The notes under the pieces are model-generated. The model did not search any database and had not been told where the DNA came from. It was given only the letters and a program-made list of their open reading frames with translations. The translations under genes and the position numbers were made by a program. From contig OX419756.1 of NCBI GenBank assembly GCA_948567375.1, positions 26,054,333-26,118,332 on the forward strand: 64,000 nt of DNA. The letters are read 5' to 3'. Source of the stretch: Lunularia cruciata (lineage: Eukaryota; Streptophyta; Marchantiopsida; Lunulariales; Lunulariaceae). Shown one piece after another: positions 53,601 to 64,000 of the stretch. The stretch's first letter is position 1; the number at the start of each line of letters is the position of its first letter.

Positions 53601-56600
53601 TTCTGATTCGCTCTGCATCTTTGGCTGATACTAGTCCCATTGCCTTAAGTAGAGAATCTACAGGTATAGAATCTATAATTCGCTGCCGAGCGAGTTGCAT
53701 AAATTTTTGTGGAAATTCCTGTGACAGAACGCGATCAATTCATACGTGTTCAAGAATGTCACCACCTCCAGCGCAGGAGGAGCTCTGAGAGACGAAACTG
53801 TTTGGGGTGCACCGTTTCCTGTTGGCGCCTACACCCACAACGTCTTTTATGATGTGGTAAGTATCACTGCGTTCATCGGCCCCAATATGCTTGGTTGCGA
53901 TTTGCACAGGTATCATTTAGTATAGATCATGTCTTATATCTTTGGTATGTTAAATTTCATTTGATTTGATGAATTGTTTGGAACCCCATACTCTCTTCAT
54001 GCTATGGATTCTGAATGGAGTGCCTTTATCGTTGCTGTTCACAGGTTGGGCCCATGATGGGGTTGGTTATGTGCTTGTCTACTTTGTATCCGTTGGCCAT
54101 GCTCGTCAAGGTACTGGTCTCTTTACATTCGCATGGTGTATCAGGATATTACACACTCAACATGGAGGGTTATTTAGAGAAAACTTATTGATCGACACCA
54201 TTCGGGTAATAGATCATGACATTTGTGAAGGAAATTATCATTAACTTTTGTATAGGTAGGAGGGTAGAGAGCAAGGTAAAAGGTTGGTTCGAGAACGACA
54301 GAACTAGGACGGAGAAATGTTGACAGGCTTACTTTCTGCTAATGCTTAGGTCTTCTGAAGCTAATTCTTACAAGCTTTGTTTATGTTTTAGGCCCTTGTG
54401 GAGGAGAAAGAAACCAGGGCAAAGGAGACTATGCGAATCATGGGATTGAAACCTTGGGTGTTTTCTCTGTCATGGCTCTTCACGTACCTGGTTTTTAACT
54501 CAGAACACCTGTTGCTGTCATATTTGAGATCACGAATTATCATGATTTCCTCGTGAATTTAAGGTCATGAATTCTGTGCGGTATTTAGGTGCAGTATTTG
54601 GTGTATGAAGACGCTGTCTAACGATTCGGTTCTTTTCTTGGCCAGGTTGTTTTTATCCTGATATCCGTTTCTGTAAGCATTGTACTGAAAGTGACGTATT
54701 TCTCTAAGAGGTAGTACCTACCCGTTGTATTTGTTGGGAGTGAAATGGGATTGCCTTTTGTGATAGTGTTTGATTTACAAGAACCGCCACCTACAAATGC
54801 TCCTGCTCGTACCGTCTTTTAGTCCATGTCTACATTCTTACACTTTTGCTTATGCGCAGTGACATAGGCGTTCTTTTCACACTATTTTTTCTCTTCACAG
54901 CCTCCCTTATTCCCTTCGGTATGTGCTCGTTAATCTTCCAACTTTCAGCAGGGAGAATGCTGGTTTATGGTGAATGATGTTTGACCGGACCATCTGATCT
55001 CCTTTCTCGAAATGATTTGGATTTTTTCTTCTTTCATTTTCTTTTGACACCGTCACTAAAGAATGGAGAGTGAAACCAAAAGATCGAGTCTGACGACTTG
55101 GTGCTGTTTCCTTCTTTCCAGGATTTTTCCTCTCAGTTTTCTTCTCCAAGGCAAAGCTAGCTGCTATTGTGGCCCCATTTGTGCACTTTGGAGCTATTAT
55201 GCCACGCTATATATTTTTTCGCTCAGGCAGTGGACAGGCTCTGGCTGGGAAGTCTGTCACTGGACTTCTTCCATCTACCGCATTTACCTTCGGTATGTTT
55301 AAGCTGCTTTTCCTTCCAATAATGGCTTCGTCTCTGATGGAAAGAAAGTTCAATTTACTGAGAAGACGATGCACATTGAGGGATCCAGAAAAAGCCCGGA
55401 ATGTGTTGCCGAAATTATCAATTAATTCTTGTGGTTGTCTTGCTCTTGATCAATGTTCAGTGGTCATCTCACTGCCCGTTATTTATTCTTCGCTGTGGAA
55501 ATGACAGGTGTTGATCTTCTTGGTCAATTTGAAGGAGCAAATCTTGGTCTGACATGGGGCAACATCTGGGATGACGAGTTCTCCATGGCTTGGATATTTG
55601 TTCTTCTAGCTACGGATTTTGTACTGTACGGGGTTCTTGCTTGGTACACCCACTTCCTAGTAACTGGCTTAGTGAACAGGTTGAACAAGTTCCTGGATGT
55701 ACTTTCCATTTTTTAGCGTTATATTAGGGTCTAGAACCTTTTTATTGCTGACGAGACCATAATAACCTTACTGGATTGTCAAGGTATCTTAGTTTCTTTT
55801 GAAACTCTAATGTTACATCCAGTTGCTCATGGTGATAATGTCTTTGAGCCCTAACATGCTTTCAGGTATCTTGAGCAAGTTTTACCCTCAGAATATGGAG
55901 GGAGACGTCAGCCATGGTTTCTGCTGACTCCAACCTATTGGCTTGGGGATAAGAGGAATATGCTGTCAAAAGACTACGAGGTCGGTCTCAGAAATTATGC
56001 TTTTAACCATCTGAAGTTTTATGCATTGGGCCATGTACAATCCATACACAATTACCTTTACTTCGGGTTTTTCTCTTTTTGGGTTTTGGTAGACATAACC
56101 TGAAGTAAAATCAAAAGTTGGTTCTCTTCCTTTCTTCTCATTGACTTTTTGCTTCTTTGTAGTTCCTCCGACAGCCAAGAGATCGAGTAAGGACAGAAAT
56201 TGGCTGGCGATTTCTTTGACTGTGGATATCATCATCTATTCACGCTCTTCCTGATATTTTGTTGTGACCTTTGATTTAGTTCACATTAATGCTGTTGATC
56301 CTAATTTTCACTTCAGTTCTACTTAAACACGGAATGTTCCGCTCTATGTTTGCAGATGTTGGGCACAGATTCCGACGATCATATCTGGGATGATCAAGTT
56401 GAACCTATGACCGGAGAGGATCATCGCGCAGCAGTACAAGTCAAGAATTTGAGGAAGGTGTATGGTGGTGGAAAGGTGGCCGTAGATGGTCTAAGTCTCA
56501 CCATATTTGAAAACCAGATAACGGCTTTGCTTGGTCATAATGGTGCTGGAAAATCGACAACAATATCGATGCTGACAGGACTCACTAGACCCAGCTCTGG

Positions 56601-59600
56601 AGACGCCGAAATTTGGGGCCACAGCATTCACAACGATCTGAGTGCCATCAGAAGGTGGTCATTTCGTTCTCTCTTTTCAGTCTGTCTCCCGCTGAGTGGA
56701 GGTGCTATCTTGGAGATAATCAAGGTCATTAGGATCGATGAAGTGAATCTTGCTCATCTAAAACTCCAAAGATAGCTTTTATTTAAGTTCGTTTTTAATT
56801 TCCATCTATTTTTCTGAATGTCTGTACTCTATTAAGTGTATCTCTATATCTAGATGGAGAGAATTACCCCCATGGACACCTACTGCTTTTACTAGGGAGC
56901 AGGGCGGGTAGTAGGTTGTCCACATGACTTTCCATGTTATCTTTTATGTGTTGTATTCAGGAGCTACATCTTGAACTCTGCTAACATCTTCGCGCTACCC
57001 TTTCTTTTTTTTGTGGTCTACATTGCAGAACAATAGGTGTTTGCCCTCAACAGAATGTTCTTTTCAGTAGTTTGACAGTGAAAGAACATCTGGAGCTGTT
57101 CGCTGCGTTAAAGGGAATACCAGACAAGCTTGTCTGTGATGAAGTCAAAGACATGGTGGAGAGACTTGGTTTGGCTGACAAGATCAATACCCGTTCGGCC
57201 AGTCTTTCAGGAGGAATGAAGCGCAAGTTGCAGGTACGGATTTGCGTGAAGTCCCATAAGCTTCTGGCTACTGCGTATCAAAGTTCCTCTAGATATTTTG
57301 CTGGTACTCGAAATTCATTCCTCTTTGTTACCTTAAATCACATCGTCCAAGTGTGTATACATCTCACAAAAGGAAAAGCCAGATGGAGTGATTTTATGAC
57401 ATTTAAATTTCTCCAGGTTGCAATTGCAATGATCGGAGGCTCAAAGATTGTCTTTCTGGACGAACCGACCTCAGGTATGGATCCACATGCAAGAAGGGGT
57501 ATGTGGGATCTACTTCGGACGTTCAAGCAAGGACGTGCAATTGTCCTGACGACTCACTATATGGATGAAGCGGATCTTCTTTGTGACCGCATTGCTATCA
57601 TGAGTGAAGGGCGACTTCGTTGTTGTGGAAGTAGCATGTATTTAAAGGTGGGTCTTTCTTCTAATATATTTGACTGGATGTTATTACGATCTTGTTTTAA
57701 AGCTTTGGGAGGTCCTCCGATCACACAACAGAATCGCGGCCCACAAAGGAATAAAAAGCAACAAACTTGCTGATTTGATGGAGTAAGTAGAATTTGTCCT
57801 AAAACGTTGTATCTTGTCTATGTGTAGGCAAAATTTGGAGTAGGTTACAACTTAACCATGACCAAACTGAACCAAACCTGCAACGAAAAACCTGTACGAG
57901 ACCTTATTCTTCAGCACCTCCCTGGAGCTATTTCTTTGAGCAGTGCTGGAGGAGAGATGGCTTTCCAGCTACCTGTCGCACACAAGACAGCATTTGCGGA
58001 CTTGTTTCATGAGATTGAACTACAGAAAGATGCGCTTCAGATAGGAAGTTATGGTGTCTCTATGACAACGCTGGAGGAGGTTTTTATCAAACTAGCTCAC
58101 GAAGGAAGTGATGTTTTGGGACGCAGAGGAAGTGCTATGCCACCCTCTGCACTGATTTCAGCCTCAGGAAATTCCAATGTAAGCAGAGGTTTTAGGCATG
58201 ATGATGTACATATGGGAGTGGATGCAGAAAGAAAACATGCGGAAACCACGGCTCTACGCAATGGGAGACCAAATGGGGTTCCAGTTACGGGTCCTTCTGC
58301 AGTAGTTACCCCGAGGAATGATAAATGCAGTTTCTTTTCTGCATGGCTGCAAATGTTCAAGAAGCGGGCAATCATAGCAAGACGTGACGTCAAGGTACGG
58401 ATGCAAATGACATATACCGGTTGTTTTATATTTTCTTCACGCCTGGTCACTTTAAACAGGGGATTCTATTCTTTGCTGTATAAGAGCTCATAGTGTTTAG
58501 TGTATTAAGGGATATACTCTGAACTTATATGGACATTATAGGGAGGCTGATGAATAGAAGTCCCTCGTCAAGGTTTGGCGGCAGTCGATACCTTCAACTT
58601 GTTATACACAGCTTCAAGAGATTTTCTCATGGTCATCTACTCGAGTCTGTATGGTCATCTACCTAAGTAGTATGGAAGGGTCCTTACTCACCAGTTAATT
58701 CGGACTTGTCATGTTCAGGGGCTAATCAACACCATCCTTCTCCCAGTTGCTGTTATAGCTTTTGTGATGTTAATCCTTAAGCTGAATGTTGATCCTGTCG
58801 GTCCAAAGCTGGGTTTGCAATTCGATATGTTCAAGAAGACTTTCGAAGACCTCCGTGTACCTCAGAAATTCGTCTTACCAGTTGCCGGTGTATCTACAAG
58901 CTCCTTACCTTTTGTGGGAAGAGAAGGATTTGTGGAACTCCAAGGCAAACAACAGATTCGAGATAGTATTCAAATGAGCGAGTACCTTTTGAGCACAATA
59001 CATGATCCACCAAGATTTGGTAAGTTGTCAGGTGTTGGATATGTTTCAAATGAGTTCCAAGCTTTCCTTCAAATGTTACTGAGTTAAGTGCGAATTTAGC
59101 TCTTACTTGCTCTTAAGAAGCTGTTAAACTCTCATCGTTTGGATGACACATTGCTTTACTAACTTGCTTGAGTTCGTACAAATCTGCAGGTGCCCTTATG
59201 TTCAACGATACCCTACTTCCACAGTACAACACAAGCGAACACCGCAAGGAAAATATCACCGAATGGAAAATTCTTTTTCCCAATTCAACTTTCGTCAACT
59301 CTCTTCCTGATGGTATGGTGGGGGACCTGCCTGTTATGCAGACGTCGGGACGAGGTTTATGGTCGGGTTTAACTTTACTGCACAATACCTCCTCCGAGCA
59401 TGCCATGCCCATGCTAGTTCAGGAACTTGCTCAAGCAAGAATTCGTGCATCACTGAACCTTCCCATGGCCACCATGAAAATATCCAACCGTCCTCTTCCA
59501 CTCACAAAGAACGAGGTGTTACGTATACAGACGATGCTGACAGTGCTGGCTGCATTGTTTGTGCTTATCCCATTTTGCTATCTCGCAGCAAGTTTTTCCG

Positions 59601-62600
59601 TGTTTGTAGTGCGCGAAAGGGTCGTCAAAGCAAAACTCTTACAGGTGTGTTATCAGCTCGAATGCAATCGACATTATTCATCGGTTTTAAGAAATTATCC
59701 TTGTCGGTGATTTGTGTATATGTATATATCTATATTTTCTCGTATACCTATATATCTATATTTTCTGCCTTAGCACTCATGAGCTTTCGAACAGAAACTC
59801 GGATTGAGGAGTACTGACATTCGCTCAGCTATTTCGGCACTACGTTTGGCACTGATGAAGTCGAACATGCTGTCGGGGAGGCTTTCTATGGCCGCCTTTT
59901 GCGTTCTCTGGCTGTTTCAGCGTTTCAGGACTCATGCGTCCATAGTGCATGCAGTGATATACTCTATCCAATCTCCTAACACCAGACTCTACTTTACTTC
60001 CCCAAACGGGGGGAAGTAAAGCAGAGTGGAAATCGTTCAAAGAAGGATTTCCACTCTACTTTTTCATACCCGAAATCCCTGGTTTGGTTTCAATCAATTA
60101 GTTCTCCATTCATTCAGTTTGGTTTCCAATTGGTTCACATTCGCTTATTTCGAGATTTCTTGATATGAAATGATTCTTCGTTTCCTCAGTACACATTGGT
60201 TCACGGATTCTCTACATATAGTTATATTTGATCGTTATACATGCTTTTTATAATTCAGATTTCATCTACTATTCGCATGTTTCTTAGTCAGTTCTGCTTT
60301 CATTTTATTGCCATTTCATCTACATTTCATTTGCATTTAATGAGTTCTGGATCACCCGTTCTTCGAACGGCTTCTGTCCTCATAACTCCAATATCTATAT
60401 TTTCTACTGGGACAACCAGTTCAAAGAAGAAATCAGTTACAGCAGTGTGTGACCCAGTTGGAAGAGATACTAGATGTTGGTCATACATTATGTGAACCTA
60501 CTGACAGGAAATTCCTGGCTTTCTGAAGATGTTGAGTGGGGCAAACAGTTATTCATACTGGACTGCGACGTATTGCTGGGACATCTTAAACTACACTGTC
60601 ATTGTTGCGATTACTATGCTGGTTTTCGTAATATATCGAGACCAAGCGTTTATTGGGTCGTGGACCAAAGCTGGGGCCATCTTTCAGCTTCTCATGTCAT
60701 TCGGCCTCTCAGTCGTCCCGCTTTCATATTGCTACGGATTCGCGTTCAGCAGCCACGCCAATGCACAGGTGTGCATGTATACTACTTTTTATTTACCTGT
60801 CAATCTTCCATATTATTCTCGTTACTACTTAGGGGGACATAGAATGCCGATTAGCTGCATTCTGTTAGTAAAATATCTTTCATTACTGCAGGTTGCTATT
60901 GCGGGAATACATTTTGTCACAGGTTTCGTTACGCTGGTTGCCAGCACCGTTATGGGTGCCCTTCCTGATACCAAGGTACGTTGACCATGACAAGTCTGTA
61001 CCGTAGCTGCAAAGGACTTCCGTATTTGCTAGTGCTGTTTGTTGATGCTCAGGAAGTGACTCTTACTTCTAAGGGAGTACCGTTTGGATGTTCTCCTGGA
61101 ATCACTCACTCGCTGAACAACCAATTAACTATTTATTGTCCTTTGTGCGCAGGAGCTGAATCGATATCTCATAAAGATTTATCAGTTATTTCCTCCCTAC
61201 AACTTAGGACAAGGTCTTGTGAACCTTTCGGCTATGGACCTAGGATCCAGTTTCTTGGGCGGAAATATGAGTCCATACAAATGGGATATTCTTGGTCGTC
61301 CAATTACGCTGATGGTTATGGAAGCCATCGGCTACATGGTTCTGACTCTCGCTATCGATAACGACTGGCTAAAGGCAGCTTGGAGATCAATCTCTTCGTG
61401 GTTTGTTTCCGGGAAACTGCAGAATTCCACGTTACGTTCGAATCTGGAGAGCGGTAAGTACACTGGCATATTCCTGCAAATGGAGGTGAAGTTCTTTTGC
61501 TCAAAGAGGAACAGAATTTAAGAAGCAGCACGATGTTATTTCTTTTGTGTTGGTATTGTTGTCATTTAAAATTGTTCTAATCACTATCCTATCTCAATGG
61601 TGCAGAAGGAGTAACGGAGGATATTGATGTACACAAAGAAAGAGAACGAGTAGAAAGTGGAATGGCCGGTGCAGATGCTGTCTGCATACGTAAACTGTGG
61701 AAAATGTATCCTGGCCATGGTATAGAGCCAGCAAAGGTTGCAGTGAGGGATCTCTGTCTAGGAATACCCCCTGGTGAATGCTTCGGTTTTCTGTAAGTCT
61801 CCTTACCTGTCAATACGGTCCACGATACGAGCGTCTAAGGCATTGCTTGCTTGATTGCTTAGAAGATGTCTGCAGCTTTCTTGTAAAGTTCAATCAGCTG
61901 TGTAAGATTTATCTTCATCACATGCGAATGAATATTCTCGGCTGTTTCAGTGGTGATTTTACAGAATGTCAGTAGTTTTCGTGAAGTTTTCATATAACAT
62001 TTTTGGGAATATTGGGGGAATTAGTGGAATTTCCTTACGGGGCACTAGACAGCCTCGTAAAAGAAAAAGTTGAATTCATGAGAATATTATTGAAATTTAG
62101 GGGACTTCATAAAAAACCCGTAATATCTGTTATCGTCTCATTAAGATCGAACTGAAATCCCCACTATCTGGCACGAATATATGATATGCAGGGGTGTGAA
62201 TGGAGCAGGCAAGACAACCACGCTTTCAATCTTAAGTGGGGATATCAAGCCAACTAGTGGAAACGCTCTGATCAAGGGCCAATCTGTGGTGACAAATTTG
62301 CGGGCAGTTCAGAAATACATAGGTTACTGTCCACAGTTTGACCCATTGCTGGATTTGATGACTGCCAGAGAACATCTCGAAATGTATGCACGACTTAAGG
62401 GGGTTCCCAAGTGGAAAGTTAAATCCACCGCGAATGAACTTCTGCAAGCAGCTGGACTGCAAAAATATGCTGATCAGGTTGCCGGAGTATACAGTGGAGG
62501 CAACAAACGAAAACTGGCCCTAGCTATTGCTTTGGTATGTTCCTTCTTCCAACCTCACCGAAATAAATTTCTATCTCGCCTTTCAGTTGTATATAATTAG

Positions 62601-63987
62601 TACGGGTTATGCCAACCACATTCTGTATTTATCAAACGTTTTCTAACAAAAAAGTATAGGTGTAGATACATCACCTTTATTTTCTAGTTTTCCTCCAAGT
62701 TAGCACCTTTGTAGTTCATCCCCGCCTTCTGGATTCTTGTAAGCTGCATGCTGGTGAGACCTAGAGGAATTTGACCATAGAGTGTACCTTTGAAGGAAAA
62801 CAAAAAGACAGGATAATAAAATGCAAACATATATGTTAAAAGACCTTCTTTCTGTTAATTTGTAAGAAATGTACTTTTCCCGTTTTGTCAATGGAAAACT
62901 CTTGGAAGCTATCACTGATTAGCTGCTTAACTACTCCCTTGACTTCAATCAAACAGGTTGGAGATCCTGCAGTTGTCTTCCTTGATGAGCCAAGTAGCGG
63001 AATGGATCCAGTGGCAAGAAGATCGATGTGGGATGTGATTGTAGACGCCGTAAACAATCGTGGTGTAAGCATGGTGCTGACCACCCACAGCATGGAAGAG
63101 TGTGAAGCCCTTTGTGGTCGGGTCGGGGTGATGGTTTCCGGGCGGCTCATGTGCCTGGGATCAATCCAGCACCTGAAGTCACGTTTTGGCAGCGGTAAGT
63201 ATCCACTTAACAACAGAAAGCTTGCAGAAACAATGAAAGCCTGCCACCTTACATCCATTGGAAACCATTTCTTTCCCAGTTCTCAAGTTTTAAGATCACA
63301 CCTAATTTTCATCTGTTACATTTTCTGTTCCAATTTTGTATCAACCTAGGAATTTCTATTCATATCAATTTTAATTTGGTCATCGTTAACCTTCCAACGT
63401 CAATGTTATTGCTTAGTTGGCCTAATTGCTCCTTGCATTGGCTCTGCGAATGACTCTCTTAAGCTCTGAATCAACCAATAATTCACATAATGTGTTCGTA
63501 ACTTGGCCAAGTTGATCCTTCGCTAAGTTATCAACCCCTGTTATTACTGGGGCCTAATTGATCTTTGCATTGGTTCTTTGATGATTCTCTTCAATTTTGA
63601 ATCAAATAGATACTATTATGTTCAGAACTTGGTCATATTGATGCGTAGTTATGTTCTCAACCTGTAATCTTATTACTGAGCCTAATTGATCACAAACTTG
63701 AATCTGCAGGGTATAACTTAGAGCTCCGATGCAGAAGACAGGAGGACATGGACCGACTTCACGAGTTCATCACTCGTTCTTTTCCTGGATCCGAGATTGA
63801 TGAACAGCATAGCACGAGAGTTAAGTACTGCATTCCGCTGGAGGGTGTCTCGTTGTCGAAGGTCTTTGGAGTCATAGAAGCAGAAAAGGAAGTGATTGGG
63901 TTGGAGGATTACAGTGTCAGTCAGAGTACACTTGAGCAGATATTCATTTCTTTCGCAAAGGGCCGTGATAGAAGTGACTTGGAGTAA
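50682..63987 (+). CDS. ABCA1: Full-size ABCA transporter (plant ABCA1/AOH type)
   Basis: ATP-driven membrane transporter, probably for lipids as in its family. 28 exons keep frame and give 1913 aa (Arabidopsis ABCA1 is about 1880). Exons: 50682-50921, 51102-51314, 52085-52397, 52632-52690, 52833-52925, 53038-53079, 53250-53462, 53728-53856, 54045-54110, 54392-54490, 54646-54710, 54860-54918, 55122-55292, 55508-55643, 55866-55980, 56356-56654, 57029-57233, 57417-57647, 57828-58394, 58719-59019, 59190-59644, 60529-60768, 60892-60975, 61153-61453, 61606-61792, 62192-62534, 62957-63194, 63710-63987. A large extracytosolic loop follows TM1. NBD1: GHNGAGKST (731-739), LSGGM (830-834), FLDEP, His886. 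NBD2: GVNGAGKT (1629-1636), YSGGN (1728-1732), FLDEP, His1786. The gene looks intact. Exon 22 start was chosen by homology; other junctions are GT-AG and phase-consistent. Confidence 0.93.
59992..60057. repeat. Adjacent inverted repeats (two hairpins) in an ABCA intron
   Basis: CTTTACTTCCCC (59992-60003) pairs perfectly with 60010-60021 around a six-base loop, and AGAGTGGAAATC (60023-60034) pairs with GATTTCCACTCT (60046-60057) around eleven bases. Both lie in the 884-bp intron between exons 21 and 22, the longest late intron of the gene. Confidence 0.75.
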
Positions 63988-64000
63988 CTGCAGCTCCCTT

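Noticed and set aside
56350..56775. ABC transporter exons as separate small genes
   Set aside because: Splice sites, phases and family alignment join them into one 28-exon gene.

Overview
The window looks like nuclear DNA of a streptophyte, most likely a non-seed plant (bryophyte grade) or a charophyte-type alga. Three things point there: a seven-exon ELO-type polyunsaturated fatty acid elongase of the kind known from mosses and liverworts, a plant-type tRNA-His(GUG), and a 28-exon full-size ABCA (ABCA1/AOH type) transporter with short GT-AG introns. I cannot name the species.

Layout. 1-5016: ELO elongase (plus strand, about 298 aa, apparently intact) and tRNA-His. 5017-6611: intergenic. 6617-49197: a nest of LTR retroelements. 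In order: a decayed Ty1/Copia element (Copia-A, 6617-11368); a Ty3/Gypsy element on the plus strand (copy 1, 11917-25401) that carries a 3.7-kb unrecognised insertion (21577-25303); a decayed Copia element on the minus strand (Copia-B, 26461-31898); a second, better preserved copy of the same Gypsy family on the minus strand (copy 2, 32080-42002); and a fairly young chromodomain-bearing Gypsy element on the minus strand (42358-48966). Copy 2 and the chromovirus are both inserted into one older LTR (31908-32079, 42007-42357, 48972-49197). From 50682 to 63987 lies the ABCA gene, complete, reconstructing to 1913 aa.

The unusual system is the Gypsy family present twice. Its coding order is gag (two CCHC knuckles), aspartic protease, a C5 cytosine DNA methyltransferase domain, reverse transcriptase, RNase H, DDE integrase and a C-terminal PHD finger. 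It thus carries a DNA-methylation writer and a candidate chromatin reader. Its ends are also odd. The 5' end has only segment A (about 450 bp), while the 3' end reads B-A-B (B is 90 bp in copy 1 and 107 bp in copy 2). This is a split-direct-repeat arrangement, unexpected in an element with a DDE integrase. Both copies are flanked by the 4-bp direct repeat AGTT. Both are broken by stop codons, mostly of the C-to-T kind, which fits decay of methylated DNA.

The two host genes are unrelated in function: very-long-chain PUFA synthesis in the ER, and ATP-driven (probably lipid) transport in a membrane. The retroelements fill the space between them without interrupting either reading frame.
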